NCBI RefSeq assembly: GCF_900100255.1
Contig: NZ_FMTS01000002.1
Span: forward strand, 149,400-213,399
From: Asticcacaulis taihuensis
GTDB taxonomy: Bacteria > Pseudomonadota > Alphaproteobacteria > Caulobacterales > Caulobacteraceae
Direction: 5' to 3'
DNA: 64,000 nucleotides
Shown here: piece by piece, positions 55,673-64,000 of the stretch
Numbering within the stretch: the stretch's first letter is position 1
Layout of the letters: each line of letters begins with the position of its first letter
The notes under the pieces: generated by a model
The model's input: the letters and a program-made list of their open reading frames with translations, nothing else
Database searches by the model: none
What the model was told of the DNA's origin: nothing
Made by a program: the position numbers and the translations under genes

Positions 55673-56095
55673 TTAAATCAGGCGCTGGCCATCCGCATCG
55701 ATCATCAGTTGCCCGTCTTCCTTGGCGAAAGGCCCTGGCGGATAGCGGTCAGTCAGGTCGAGCACTAACTCCGAGGGGCGGCACAGTTTCACGCCGCGAT
55801 CGGTGACAACGAAAGGCCGGTTGACCAGGACCGGCGTTTCCAGCATGGCGGCAAGGATCGTCTCGTCGCTGACGCCATCTTCCAGCAGACCCAGTTCCTT
55901 AGCCGGCGACTTGGTTTCACGCAGCGCCTGACGCGGCGTGAGGCCGGAGACGGTCAGCAGGGTGAGGAGCAATTCGCGCGTCCATCCGGTTTTCAGGTAT
56001 TCGAAAACCTCCGGCCGGTAGCCGGCGGCTTCCAGCACGGCCAGCACATTGCGCGAGGTGCCGCAGTCGGGATTGTGGAAAATGATCGGGGTCAT
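55673..56095 (-). CDS. arsC: Glutaredoxin-dependent arsenate reductase ArsC
   Basis: A 140-residue protein with the ArsC/Spx thioredoxin fold: IIFHNPDCGTSRNVLAVLEAAG with catalytic C11, then a downstream block with TVSGLTPRQALRETKSPAKELGL and VNRPFVVTDRGVKLCRPSE. It reduces arsenate to arsenite. ATGA overlap couples it to the aquaglyceroporin gene. Confidence 0.95.
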   Translation of the reverse strand: MTPIIFHNPDCGTSRNVLAVLEAAGYRPEVFEYLKTGWTRELLLTLLTVSGLTPRQALRETKSPAKELGLLEDGVSDETILAAMLETPVLVNRPFVVTDRGVKLCRPSELVLDLTDRYPPGPFAKEDGQLMIDADGQRLI

Positions 56096-56775
56096 GCGGA
56101 TTTCTCGTGTGCGGGTTTCAGGAACCAGGTGCAGACGGCCAGGGCCAGCAGGGCGCCGGAGATCTGCGCCAGGACAAAGGCGGGCGCATCTGCCGGGCGG
56201 ATGCCGGCGAAGGTGTCGGAAAGGCTGCGCGCAATCGTCACGGCCGGATTGGCGAAGGAGGTCGAGGCGGTGAACCAGTAGGCGCCCGTGATATAGAGCC
56301 CCACCGCCACCGGCACGAAATCCCGGCGCGCCTGATGCGTGGCGAAAATGGTCAGGATCAGGCCGAAGGTCGCCACCCCTTCCGACAGGGCCTGTGCCGG
56401 ACCAGCGCGGACCTTCTGCGAAAGCTGAAGAATGGCCTCGCCGAACATGGCGTGTGCCAGCCAGACCCCGGCGACGGCGCCGATGATCTGGGCCACGACA
56501 AAGGCCAGGGCCGGCAGGGCTTTTATCTCGCGCCGCAGGGCGATGATCAGCGTCACCGCAGGATTGAAATGCGCGCCGGATATGGGCCCCAGCATGGTGA
56601 TCAGCACCACCAGCATGGCGCCGGTCGCCAGCGTGTTGCCGAGCAGGGCAATGGCGTCATTGCCGCCCGCCAGTCTCTGCGCCATGATGCCGGAGCCGAC
56701 AACCGTGGCCAGCAGGAAACCCGTGCCGATACATTCAGAAAACAGGCGGCGTTTCAAATCCGGCACAATCAGCAT
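56092..56775 (-). CDS. aqpS: Aquaglyceroporin of the AqpS type in an ars operon
   Basis: A 227-residue MIP channel with six membrane helices and two NPA boxes: HFNPAVTLI (71-73) and FANPAVTIARS (176-178). The start at 56775 overlaps arsR by seven bases. In Sinorhizobium meliloti an AqpS in the order arsR-aqpS-arsC lets arsenite leave the cell down its gradient in place of an ArsB pump; the same order here suggests the same role. No arsB or acr3 is present. Confidence 0.88.
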   Translation of the reverse strand: MLIVPDLKRRLFSECIGTGFLLATVVGSGIMAQRLAGGNDAIALLGNTLATGAMLVVLITMLGPISGAHFNPAVTLIIALRREIKALPALAFVVAQIIGAVAGVWLAHAMFGEAILQLSQKVRAGPAQALSEGVATFGLILTIFATHQARRDFVPVAVGLYITGAYWFTASTSFANPAVTIARSLSDTFAGIRPADAPAFVLAQISGALLALAVCTWFLKPAHEKSA

Positions 56776-57101
56776 CCGCAGGCCAGTTTGTCGATCACGG
56801 GCTGGCAAAGCGCCTTACGGCCGCCACAGCAGTCTTCGAGCAGGAAGGCCAGCAGGCCCTTCACGCCCTCCATATCGGCAAAATAGCGGATCGCCCGGCC
56901 TTCGCGCACAGGGCGGATCAAGCCGGCCTGGGTGAGGATCGCCAGATTGGCCGACATGGTGTTCTGCCGCACACTCAGCGCCTCACCGATTTCACCGGCC
57001 AACATGCCTTCCGGCCCCGCCTGAATCAGCAGGCGAAAGACATCGAGCCGGGTCTCCTGGCCGAGCGCGGAAAAGGCATCGAGAGCGTGTAGTTTATCCA
57101 T
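56769..57101 (-). CDS. arsR: ArsR family arsenic-responsive repressor
   Basis: A 110-residue winged-helix protein: AFSALGQETRLDVFRLLIQAGPEGMLAGEIGEALSVRQNTMSANLAILTQAGLIRPVREGRAIRYF. The C-terminus has cysteines in DCCGGRKALCQP and CGC, like the As(III) sites of alphaproteobacterial ArsR proteins. It leads the operon, and an inverted repeat overlaps its start. Confidence 0.93.
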   Translation of the reverse strand: MDKLHALDAFSALGQETRLDVFRLLIQAGPEGMLAGEIGEALSVRQNTMSANLAILTQAGLIRPVREGRAIRYFADMEGVKGLLAFLLEDCCGGRKALCQPVIDKLACGC

Positions 57102-57129
57102 AAATCAAGATTACATGATATATTGATTT
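57102..57129. promoter_or_regulatory. Probable ArsR operator
   Basis: AAATCAA (57102-57108) and TTGATTT (57123-57129) are perfect inverted repeats with a 14-base spacer, directly before the arsR start at 57101. The spacing places the two half-sites about two helical turns apart. Confidence 0.65.
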
Positions 57130-57324
57130 ATTCAAGATAAAATTGCCGCCACCGGATAACCCTGTTTTTATTGCGCTTTCGGGGTGGACCTTCCGGTTTC
57201 AGCGGCTATTTTAGTCATCTGCGGTTCATCTGCGCAGTTATGACGGGGGAGCCGCGCGGCCTTTAGCCACGCATCCATGAAGGGCCTTTCTGGTTAAGGC
57301 CCGTTTCTGGGAAGCATTCGCCCC

Positions 57325-58659
57325 ATGATCAGCCTTTTGGCCAGCCTGCTTATTTCCGCCGAAGCGGCAACGATTCCGGATATCAATGCCCTTACAGGCT
57401 TTGATACCGTTGCCTGCGAAGGTGAAGGCGAGGCCCGGCAATTGCCCCGGCAGAAGGCGATCGCCCAGCTTCTGGCGCGTTACCCGATCGTTGTCGATGT
57501 CGCCGATTTCAGCGGCCCGCAAACGCCCCTGGCCCAGCGCGTGGCCAATGCTTGCCCGGATGATGCCTGTCCGGCAGACGGCAGCAGTTACGCCCGGCTG
57601 AACGCGGCGGTCGCGGCCGTGCTCGATGCCCGCGAAAACAGCCAGTTGCGCCTGAGCTGGACCGGCGACACCCCCGAACCGGCCAGCCGCCCGGAGCGCA
57701 TCGCTGCCTTCTTCGACCTGTCACGCCCGACCTACACCCTGACCTGCCTGGCTGCCGCGCCCCTGCCCCCCGCGCCGGCGATCGTTGCCGACCTGCCCGA
57801 GGACAAAACGCCCGAAACGGGCCTGCGCGCCGCTATCTCGCACTGGCGCATTGCCTCGACCGTCAGCGAGACTGAAAAGGACGACTATACCAAGCGCGAC
57901 CCGGCCCGCCTGACCTATACCGACAATGCCGCCGATGCCGCGGCCGTCATTTCCGCCAAGGGCACCATCGCTGCGCCGGCCATCGTCACCTGGGGCGACC
58001 AGACGGTGGCGACACAGGGCTTCGGCGATATCCGCCCCTTCACCAGCTATGAACGCATTTCCAATATTAACGTCGCCAATGAGGTCAATAATCTCGATCT
58101 CGGCCTGCGCGGCCATTTCCGCTTCGCCCGCAATGACGGCAAGGAAGCCTATATCGGCGGCCTGACCGCGGCCTATGAAACCGACGACCGGCTGGAATCG
58201 GCCCTCACCCGCTTTGAAGCGTCGCTCACCCTGCCGGTCAAGACGTGGCTGGATGCCAGCCTGCCGGGCTTAAGTTCAGCCGGAAACGACGCCCAGTGCG
58301 TCATCTGCCAGACCACCAGCATGACCCTGGTGACGGACTATGTCGATGTCAGCGATCCGGGCGCCAAGGCGGCCCTCATCGACCTGCCGCAATATGCCCG
58401 CGCCGGCTTCGACGCCCAGTGGGATGTCCGGCTCAATCGCGGGCCTGACAAGCCCAGCTTCGGCTTCAACCTGCAATACAACCGCCGCCAGGATCTGAGT
58501 AACCAGGGCGCCACCGCCGACCGCCTGATCTCGCGCGCCGCCTATTACCCCACGCCGCAGAGCCACTATGTCTTCGGCCTGGAATATGACAAGGGCAAGG
58601 ACCTGACCTCGCTGACTGGCATCGACCGCTGGATGTTCACCTGGGGCTATAGGCAATAA
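57325..58659 (+). CDS. Hypothetical outer-membrane-like protein
   Basis: A 444-residue protein. The short N-terminal hydrophobic stretch MISLLASLLISAEA is a signal peptide. The rest has alternating strands with aromatic ends (EAYIGGLTAAYETD, FGFNLQYNRRQDL, HYVFGLEYDKGKDL and a terminal WMFTWGYRQ), as expected for a beta-barrel or beta-rich periplasmic protein. No family is recognised. It starts 65 bases downstream of a non-coding gap after arsR. Confidence 0.72.
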   Translation: MISLLASLLISAEAATIPDINALTGFDTVACEGEGEARQLPRQKAIAQLLARYPIVVDVADFSGPQTPLAQRVANACPDDACPADGSSYARLNAAVAAVLDARENSQLRLSWTGDTPEPASRPERIAAFFDLSRPTYTLTCLAAAPLPPAPAIVADLPEDKTPETGLRAAISHWRIASTVSETEKDDYTKRDPARLTYTDNAADAAAVISAKGTIAAPAIVTWGDQTVATQGFGDIRPFTSYERISNINVANEVNNLDLGLRGHFRFARNDGKEAYIGGLTAAYETDDRLESALTRFEASLTLPVKTWLDASLPGLSSAGNDAQCVICQTTSMTLVTDYVDVSDPGAKAALIDLPQYARAGFDAQWDVRLNRGPDKPSFGFNLQYNRRQDLSNQGATADRLISRAAYYPTPQSHYVFGLEYDKGKDLTSLTGIDRWMFTWGYRQ

Positions 58660-58711
58660 GTTTTCGGCGATACCCTAGCAATTTACTCGGTTTTCCCTTA
58701 TTTAGCGGCGC

Positions 58712-59890
58712 ATGACCGTCTGTGCTGTTCCGCTTATCCAATCGGCCGATCTCGATGCCGCCATCGCCGCCACCCGTCTGAGCGTCGGGCTGCCGGAGGG
58801 ATCGCGCGTGGTCGCCGCCATGTCGGGCGGGGTGGATTCCACCGTGGTCGCCGCCCTGCTGCATCAGGCCGGCTATGAGGTCATCGGCGTCACCCTCCAG
58901 CTTTACGACCACGGCGCAGCCCTGAAAAAGACGGGCGCCTGCTGCGCCGGCCAGGACATCCACGACGCCCGCATGGCGGCCGAAAAGATCGGCATTCCGC
59001 ACTATGTGCTCGATTACGAAAGTCGGTTCCGCGACAGTGTGATCGAGGAATTTGCCGACAGCTACCTGCGCGGCGAAACACCGGTGCCGTGCATCCGCTG
59101 CAACCAATCGGTCAAGTTCCACGACCTGCTCGATGTCGCCCGCGATCTGGGCGCCGAGGCCATGGCCACCGGCCACTATGTCGAACGTTCCGTAGACGGA
59201 CAATTGCGCCGCGCCGCCGATCAATCGCGCGACCAGAGCTATTTCCTCTTCGCCACCACGCGCGAACAGCTCGATTTTCTGCGCTTTCCGCTGGCCGGCA
59301 TCCCCAAGCCGCAAGTGCGCGATATCGCCCAGCAACTCGGCCTGAAAATCGCCCACAAGCCCGACAGCCAGGACATCTGTTTCGTTCCCGAAGGCAAGTA
59401 CACGACTCTGATCGACAAACTGCGCCCGCAAGGCCGCGAAAAGGGCGATATCCGCCATATCGACGGCCGCGTACTGGGCCGTCATGACGGCATCACCGGC
59501 TACACCATCGGCCAGCGCCGGGGGCTGAATATCGCCGTCGGCGAGCCCCTGTTCGTCACCCGCATCGATCCGGACGAAAAGGCGATCATTGTCGGCCCAC
59601 GCGAGGCCCTGCTGACCCGCGCCCTGACGCTGAAAGAAACCAACTGGCTGGGCGATGAGGCCGATCTCATGGTGGCCGCCACGGCGCAAAAGCCGGTTCT
59701 GGCGCGCGTGCGCTCCACCCGCCCGCCGGTGCCGGCGCGTTTGATCGCCAGTGACACCGGCATTGAGGTCGAGTTCGACGGCGCCGAGGAAGGCGTGGCC
59801 CCCGGCCAGGCCTGCGTGCTCTATGATCCCGCCGATGACGGCCGGGTATTGGGCGGCGGCTTTATATCGAGCACCCGCGCGGCCATTTAG
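58712..59890 (+). CDS. mnmA: tRNA-specific 2-thiouridylase MnmA
   Basis: A 392-residue enzyme. The PP-loop is SGGVDS (38-43). The catalytic cysteines are C130 ([10 protein letters not shown]) and C223 ([10 protein letters not shown]), with TGHYV and DQSYFLF typical of the family. It puts sulfur on U34 of tRNA for Lys, Glu and Gln. It converges with the ABC ATPase gene with a four-base overlap. Confidence 0.95.
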   Translation: MTVCAVPLIQSADLDAAIAATRLSVGLPEGSRVVAAMSGGVDSTVVAALLHQAGYEVIGVTLQLYDHGAALKKTGACCAGQDIHDARMAAEKIGIPHYVLDYESRFRDSVIEEFADSYLRGETPVPCIRCNQSVKFHDLLDVARDLGAEAMATGHYVERSVDGQLRRAADQSRDQSYFLFATTREQLDFLRFPLAGIPKPQVRDIAQQLGLKIAHKPDSQDICFVPEGKYTTLIDKLRPQGREKGDIRHIDGRVLGRHDGITGYTIGQRRGLNIAVGEPLFVTRIDPDEKAIIVGPREALLTRALTLKETNWLGDEADLMVAATAQKPVLARVRSTRPPVPARLIASDTGIEVEFDGAEEGVAPGQACVLYDPADDGRVLGGGFISSTRAAI

Positions 59891-60672
59891 TCCACGCTGG
59901 CGCTGTACCAGTCGCCGCGCCCGGTGACCTCGACCGGCATCCCGAAAAGCTCGGTCAGGTGCGCGCTGTCGAGCAGGTCGGCTTTGCCGCCTTCGTGCAA
60001 TACCCTTCCATCGCGCAGCATGACGATATGACCGATCTCCGGCAGGATTTCCTCGATATGATGGGTGACCATGATCAGGGTGGTATTGGCGGCCAGGCGG
60101 CGCAGGGATTCCAGGAAGACCCGCCGCGACGCCGGATCGAGCCCGGCGCACGGTTCATCGAGCAGCAGGGCTTTCGGCCTGTGAACCAGCGCCCGCGCGA
60201 TCAGCACGCGCCTGGCCTCGCCAGTGGAAAGCGTCGACATGTCGCGGCCCACCAGATGATCCGCGCCGGTCTGAATCAGGGCCTCCCGGCTGCGCACCCG
60301 CATCTCTTCGGTGACGGCGTGCTGCTTCCACAGGCCGCGCGCCGCGAAGAAACCGGAGACGACGCAGTCAAAAACCTCCAGCGGCGGATGGGCGTCGAAA
60401 TCGAGCTGCATAGAAGACGACACGATCCCGATCAGGCCGCGCAGTTCGGTGACGTTCCAGCGCGTTTGACCGAAAATCTCTACATGGCCGCCCGCCAGCG
60501 GATAGAGCTGGCGCGTAATCAGCTTGACCAGGGTGGACTTGCCGGAGCCGTTCGGCCCCAGGATGGCGGTATGCTGGCCAGCCTTGAGCGTCAGGCTCAG
60601 GCCGTTAAGTAGATAACGTTTGCCGCGCACCACCGAGGCGTCGCGTATGGTAAGCAGAGACAGGTCGGACAT
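59887..60672 (-). CDS. ABC-type ATP-binding protein
   Basis: A 261-residue single ATPase. Walker A is [13 protein letters not shown] (about 37-49), the signature is [15 protein letters not shown], Walker B is [12 protein letters not shown], and the H-loop is MVTHHIEE. It is close to the ModF/YlmA-like group. No permease gene is adjacent, so its partner is elsewhere or it acts alone. Confidence 0.9.
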   Translation of the reverse strand: MSDLSLLTIRDASVVRGKRYLLNGLSLTLKAGQHTAILGPNGSGKSTLVKLITRQLYPLAGGHVEIFGQTRWNVTELRGLIGIVSSSMQLDFDAHPPLEVFDCVVSGFFAARGLWKQHAVTEEMRVRSREALIQTGADHLVGRDMSTLSTGEARRVLIARALVHRPKALLLDEPCAGLDPASRRVFLESLRRLAANTTLIMVTHHIEEILPEIGHIVMLRDGRVLHEGGKADLLDSAHLTELFGMPVEVTGRGDWYSASVD

Positions 60673-60960
60673 GCGGCGCTCTTACAGGGCCTTTGATCGA
60701 AATACCAGTAAGGGATCAGTTTATCCGGTATGATACGGAAATAAGGGTTACGCCAGCGGATTACCGATATCGAGTTACGCCCGGTTAAGTCATCGATCAT
60801 GGCGGTCGCCATGAGGGCTTCGCTCAACTTGACGCAGCAATATGAATAAGCCGCAAAAAATACGTTGCCCTCGGTCATTCATAAATGGACAATTGTATTT
60901 AATGACCTCAAATCGACGCTCTCTAAAACTAAAACATCTAATTTTAACATGGGAATTGAA

Positions 60961-61542
60961 ATGAAGCAGGCCGTTTGTATCGATTGCTGCGCTTGGAATT
61001 ATTTCTTCGATCGCGGGTTAGATTTATCTGTCGAACTGCCTAAGGAGAGATTTTCAATATTTATGCCGCGAGAAGTGGAAATCGAAATAGCGGCCATTCC
61101 AGACACGTCTAAGAACGGAACCGACAACATTCCTCTTAAAGCTTATATTTACAAGACAATCCATGCGAACCAAATTCAGACGACATCAGTTTTTGGATTT
61201 GCGACCTTAGAACCAGATGGAACGCCGTCATCGGTTCAAACATATGGTGGTTTTGGCCAAGGGACTTTTCAATCCGACAAAGGACGAGGCTGGTATGCAT
61301 CGCAGGATGTGCAATCGATGCTAAACGGAAATAGTAAGCGCCCAACAGGTTTAACTCGAAATCAAGCGGATGCTGCAGTCGCATCTCATTCTTTCTATTC
61401 TATTGTTTTAACTGCCGAAGACAGGGATAAAAAAGGACCGATAAAGTTGGCCGCAAATAAAAATGGAAAAATCATATATTTAAAAGTCTTCGGAGACAGT
61501 GGCCTATCTCTGAAAAACTATATTAGCGAAAATATATTTTAA
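60961..61542 (+). CDS. PIN-like domain protein in an AT-rich insertion
   Basis: A 193-residue protein. GGGA eight bases before the ATG at 60961 supports the start; 60949 is an alternative. It shows a PIN-like pattern of acidic residues: VCIDCCAWNYFFDRG near the N-terminus, FMPREVEIEIAAI, and TRNQADAAVASHSFYSIVLTAEDRDKKGP late. Base composition is clearly AT-richer than the flanks, with much AAA/AAT usage, which suggests recent transfer. No antitoxin gene is next to it. It may be a lone toxin or phage-defence nuclease; the function is unproven. Confidence 0.7.
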   Translation: MKQAVCIDCCAWNYFFDRGLDLSVELPKERFSIFMPREVEIEIAAIPDTSKNGTDNIPLKAYIYKTIHANQIQTTSVFGFATLEPDGTPSSVQTYGGFGQGTFQSDKGRGWYASQDVQSMLNGNSKRPTGLTRNQADAAVASHSFYSIVLTAEDRDKKGPIKLAANKNGKIIYLKVFGDSGLSLKNYISENIF

Positions 61543-61660
61543 ACTCGCATAGATACGTCTGCAATTTGGCCCTAGATTCGCACTTAGCATTAAGACAGCC
61601 GATCAATAGGATTTGTAATTGGATATGGTCCCTGCCGCCCGCGCTGTTGTGTTACGGGTC

Positions 61661-61677
61661 CAGGGTCCGCGACCCTG
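61661..61677. terminator. Short hairpin just past the tRNA 3' end
   Basis: CAGGGTC and GACCCTG pair around CGC. It lies eleven bases beyond the 3' end of the minus-strand tRNA and may help end its transcript, although no T-tract follows. Confidence 0.4.
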
Positions 61678-61688
61678 ACGGGCGCCCC

Positions 61689-61765
61689 TGGTGGTTGGAG
61701 GCGGGATCGAACCGCCGACCTGTGGGTTATGAATCCACCGCTCTAACCATCTGAGCTACCCAACC
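61689..61765 (-). tRNA. tRNA-Met (anticodon CAT)
   Basis: The 77-base gene, read on the minus strand, has the 7-bp acceptor stem GGTTGGG/TCCAACC (one G-U), discriminator A and encoded CCA. D-arm residues AGCTCAGATGGTTAGAGC and the T-loop GGTTCGATCCC are standard. The anticodon loop reads TTCATAA. Initiator features are absent, so an elongator tRNA-Met is most likely; tRNA-Ile with modified CAT cannot be excluded. Confidence 0.95.
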
Positions 61766-61846
61766 GTACCAGTGTCCGTATGAGAGCGGATGGCTCACGC
61801 TCCCGGAGGGAGGGCCTATAGCCAATATGTCTGCGGGGTTCAAGAC

Positions 61847-62881
61847 TTAAGATAAGTGATTTTGCGCAATTTGTTGCAGGGTTTCCACCAGCCGCTTCTG
61901 TCCGGCCGCCAGGCTGAACTGCGACAGGGCATGGCTTTGCGCGGCGCGGGCCTTTTCCAGCGTGGTTTTCCAGTCGGCGAGCGCCAGGGCTATGGCCGCC
62001 GCCAATGCTTCCGGATCTTCCGCCGCGCACAGTTGGCCCAGCGCCCCGTGTTGTAAAATCTCCTTCGGCCCGTCGATATCGGTCGCCACCACCGGCACGC
62101 CCGCCGCCATGCTTTCGGCCACCACCAGCCCGAACGGCTCGACGCGCGACGGCAGAACGAACAGGTCGAGGCCGTGCAGGTAATCCGCCGGCCCTTCGAT
62201 CCAGCCGGCGAACTGGACGCGGCCGGAAACGCCCTCATCGATGATCAGGCGTGTCAGGCGCGGCAATTCCGGGCCGTCGCCGGCAATTTTCAGCACGGCC
62301 TTAACGCCCTGCGCCTTGAGCAAAGCCATGGCACGCACCATGACGTCTATGCCCTTGTTGACATGCAGGCGGCCGAGTGTCCCCAGCACCGGCGTGCCCG
62401 CGGGCGCCGGCTTGACCGGGCGTTCGGTGAGCGGGCCGAAATTGGCGACCGTGAACAGGGGCATATCCGGATGCACCGCGGCCACGCTGTCATGCACCGA
62501 ATCGGAGACGCAAATCGCGGCGCGCAAACGGCTGAGCTGGCCCTTGTGGCGGAAATTATGCACCACCTGCACCGTCTTTTCCGCCGTGCCGAGAAAGGGC
62601 AGGAGCGCAATGCCGGTGGCGCGGTTGCCGTGGGTCAGCACGATATCCGGCCGGAAGTCGCGGGCGATGCGGCGCAGGGCCCAGGCAGCGAACGGATCAT
62701 GATTGACCAGGGCATTGACCGGCCGGAAGCACTCAGCCGGCAGGTGATGCGCCAGCACGCCATCGCTGTGGCCAAGACTGAGAACATCGATACCGGCGGC
62801 CGTCATCGCCTCATGATAGCGCAGGGACATGGTTTCGACGCCACCACGCACCTGGGCCAGCATGATATTGAGGACGCGCAT
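61847..62881 (-). CDS. GT4-family glycosyltransferase
   Basis: A 344-residue GT-B enzyme. The start at 62881 (MRVLNIMLAQVRGGVETM) is the sensible N-terminus; the frame runs much further upstream across the divergent Lrp gene. Donor-site features are GTLGRLHVNKGIDVMVRAMALLKAQG, then KIAGDGPELPRL and the EPFGLVVAESMAAGVPVVATD motif with the EX7E glutamates. It transfers a sugar to an unknown acceptor, possibly for lipopolysaccharide. Confidence 0.92.
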   Translation of the reverse strand: MRVLNIMLAQVRGGVETMSLRYHEAMTAAGIDVLSLGHSDGVLAHHLPAECFRPVNALVNHDPFAAWALRRIARDFRPDIVLTHGNRATGIALLPFLGTAEKTVQVVHNFRHKGQLSRLRAAICVSDSVHDSVAAVHPDMPLFTVANFGPLTERPVKPAPAGTPVLGTLGRLHVNKGIDVMVRAMALLKAQGVKAVLKIAGDGPELPRLTRLIIDEGVSGRVQFAGWIEGPADYLHGLDLFVLPSRVEPFGLVVAESMAAGVPVVATDIDGPKEILQHGALGQLCAAEDPEALAAAIALALADWKTTLEKARAAQSHALSQFSLAAGQKRLVETLQQIAQNHLS

Positions 62882-63098
62882 GAAAGGACTTATCCGGAGG
62901 CAGACGAAAATGTAGGCGGTATCGTACATATATTCGGCGGAATTACAGCCCTTTGCCGCCAATTTCCTGCGTGGATGTCCATTAGCCGCAGTTTTGTGGC
63001 CTTTGACACCCGTTGGTGCTTTTTTGGGTAGAAATTTCCACTGTTTATGCCCAGTAATAGAGGACTGCTGTGCATTGCCGCGTTTTTGGGGGTAAATT

Positions 63099-63617
63099 TT
63101 GTCAGATCTGATCGATGAACTCGACGCACGTATCCTGGAACTGATCCAGGAAGACGCCTCGCTCTCCGTGGCCGACCTGGCGGAGCGCGTCGGGCTGTCT
63201 CCCTCGCCCTGCTGGCGCCGCATCAAGCGGCTGGAAGATCTGGGCGTGATCCGCAAACGGGTGACGGTGCTCGATTCTGAAAAGCTGGGTCTGGGCTTCG
63301 AGGTCTATATTTCGGTCAAGCTGGCCCTGCCCTCGCGCGCCAATCTGGAAGCCTTCGAGGCGCGGCTGGAAAACTGGCCGGAGGTCGTCAGTTGTCAGAC
63401 CGTCACCGGCCACGAGGACTATATGCTGCGGGTGATGACGCGCGACATGCACGCCTATGACGATTTCCTGCGCGACAAGCTGCTGGCCTCGGACCTCGTT
63501 TCCGGCGTCGAAAGCCGCATCATCATGCGCAGCGTCCGCCAGACGACGGCGGTGCCGATCAGCCTGGTGGTCGACATGACGAAAACAGAAGCACCCAAAA
63601 CGGCTGCCGGCAAATGA
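63099..63617 (+). CDS. Lrp/AsnC family transcriptional regulator
   Basis: A 172-residue protein starting with TTG (63099) behind TTGGGGGTAA. The N-terminal helix-turn-helix is ILELIQEDASLSVADLAERVGLSPSPCWRRIKRLEDLGVI, and the RAM domain includes VVSCQTVTGHEDYMLRVMTRDMHAYDDFLRDKL. It has a basic C-terminal extension of about 15 residues. It is coupled by ATGA to the next gene. Confidence 0.92.
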   Translation: MSDLIDELDARILELIQEDASLSVADLAERVGLSPSPCWRRIKRLEDLGVIRKRVTVLDSEKLGLGFEVYISVKLALPSRANLEAFEARLENWPEVVSCQTVTGHEDYMLRVMTRDMHAYDDFLRDKLLASDLVSGVESRIIMRSVRQTTAVPISLVVDMTKTEAPKTAAGK

Positions 63618-64000
63618 AACGCCTGATCCTTGTCTCGACCCTGATTATGGTCCTGGCCGCAACCGCTCAGGCCCAGACCGTCGATCCGGCCTCCGATCTC
63701 GGCCGGTTCCGCACCCTTCGCGGCGACGGCATGACGGCGCTCGATAAGGGCGACACCGCCACGGCGCTCGATGATTTCGACAAGGCCCAGGCCATACTGC
63801 CGGACTCGCCCTCCATTCCGCTGCTGCGCGCGCAGGTCTTCCTGGCGCAGAAGCGCAAATCGGAAGCCAGGGCTGCCCTGCTCGATTACCTGAAGCGCGG
63901 CAACCAACTGGACCTCGCCAAAAATACCGATTTCAACGCCGTCTGGAACACGGATCTGGAAAACCAGCTTCAGCTTAACCAGACAACTGTGGGCGACATG
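63614..64000 (+). CDS. Secreted TPR-like protein, 5' part
   Basis: The frame is open to the window end (129 codons). It starts with a signal peptide (MKRLILVSTLIMVLAATAQA, cleaved near AQAQ). TPR-type helices follow: RTLRGDGMTALDKGDTATALDDFDKAQAILPDS and IPLLRAQVFLAQKRKSEARAALLDYLKRG. Start and Lrp stop overlap as ATGA. The complete function is unknown. Confidence 0.82.
   Translation, partial: MKRLILVSTLIMVLAATAQAQTVDPASDLGRFRTLRGDGMTALDKGDTATALDDFDKAQAILPDSPSIPLLRAQVFLAQKRKSEARAALLDYLKRGNQLDLAKNTDFNAVWNTDLENQLQLNQTTVGDM

Noticed and set aside
60597-60878. Minus-strand frame of 93 codons between the ABC gene and the PIN-like gene
   Set aside because: It overlaps the start of the ABC ATPase gene out of frame and shows no family pattern or clear ribosome binding site.
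60673-60960. Second copy of the tRNA 3' end as an attachment site
   Set aside because: I looked for a repeat of the tRNA 3' sequence left of the PIN-like gene and saw none, and no integrase gene is present.

Overview
The window is 64 kb of GC-rich DNA from an alphaproteobacterium of the family Caulobacteraceae; Asticcacaulis or Caulobacter are the closest guesses. The diagnostic genes are the cell-cycle master regulator ctrA (22340-23041, minus), its small inhibitor sciP (47181-47462, minus), the fliF-fliG-flbE-fliN-flbD flagellar operon in its Caulobacter order, and flhA, fliI-fliJ, fliK-flgD-flgE and flgK-flgL. A canonical CtrA box stands before fliF, a sigma-54 promoter before fliK, and eight GANTC (CcrM-type) sites lie just upstream of ctrA. 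The genus is inference.

Layout. 1-5 kb: the end of an S9 peptidase, an SPFH membrane protein with a ribbon-helix-helix protein, a GST, and a DUF1295/cyclopropane-synthase-like pair. 5-12.5 kb: a GH130 glycosidase/phosphorylase, a helical-repeat protein, a MAPEG protein, release factor 3, and a TetR/nitrilase-like pair. 12.7-18.2 kb: a chemotaxis operon cheA-W-Y-B-R. 18.3-28.8 kb: an accessory stretch around ctrA with an aldo/keto reductase, an ArsR gene, a frameshifted ArsC-like phosphatase, vapBC, parDE, a PD-(D/E)XK/DUF2075 nuclease-helicase candidate, a CmcJ/NvfI-type oxidoreductase and an alpha/beta hydrolase. 29-42 kb: flagellar genes (fliI, fliJ, flhA, flbD, fliN, flbE, fliG, fliF) with a GH10 xylanase and several small DUF genes between them. 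42-47.5 kb: an AraC divergon, an acyltransferase, a relBE-type module, asd behind a Thr/Met-rich attenuator leader, and sciP. 47.7-55.7 kb: hook and hook-junction genes. 55.7-64 kb: an arsR-aquaglyceroporin-arsC operon, an outer-membrane-like protein, mnmA, an ABC ATPase, an AT-rich PIN-like gene beside tRNA-Met, a GT4 glycosyltransferase, an Lrp regulator and the start of a TPR-type secreted protein.

How the parts connect. CtrA is expected to drive the early flagellar operon through the box at 41969-41983. FlbD, the last gene of that operon, is a sigma-54 activator expected to act on the promoter at 52153-52168, which would fire fliK-flgD-flgE; sciP lies directly behind flgE. One window therefore holds three layers of the cell-cycle/flagellar cascade.

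Two families of long, hairpin-forming intergenic repeats (A: four copies; B: three copies) are scattered mainly at gene 3' ends, and one lies inside the fliF operon. They also create false upstream extensions of some genes. The best candidates for something not yet described are the leaderless Thr/Met attenuator before asd, the dense GANTC cluster before ctrA, the stacked mutually exclusive hairpins before the ribbon-helix-helix gene, and the nuclease-helicase next to parDE. All calls come from reading the sequence; no database search was run.
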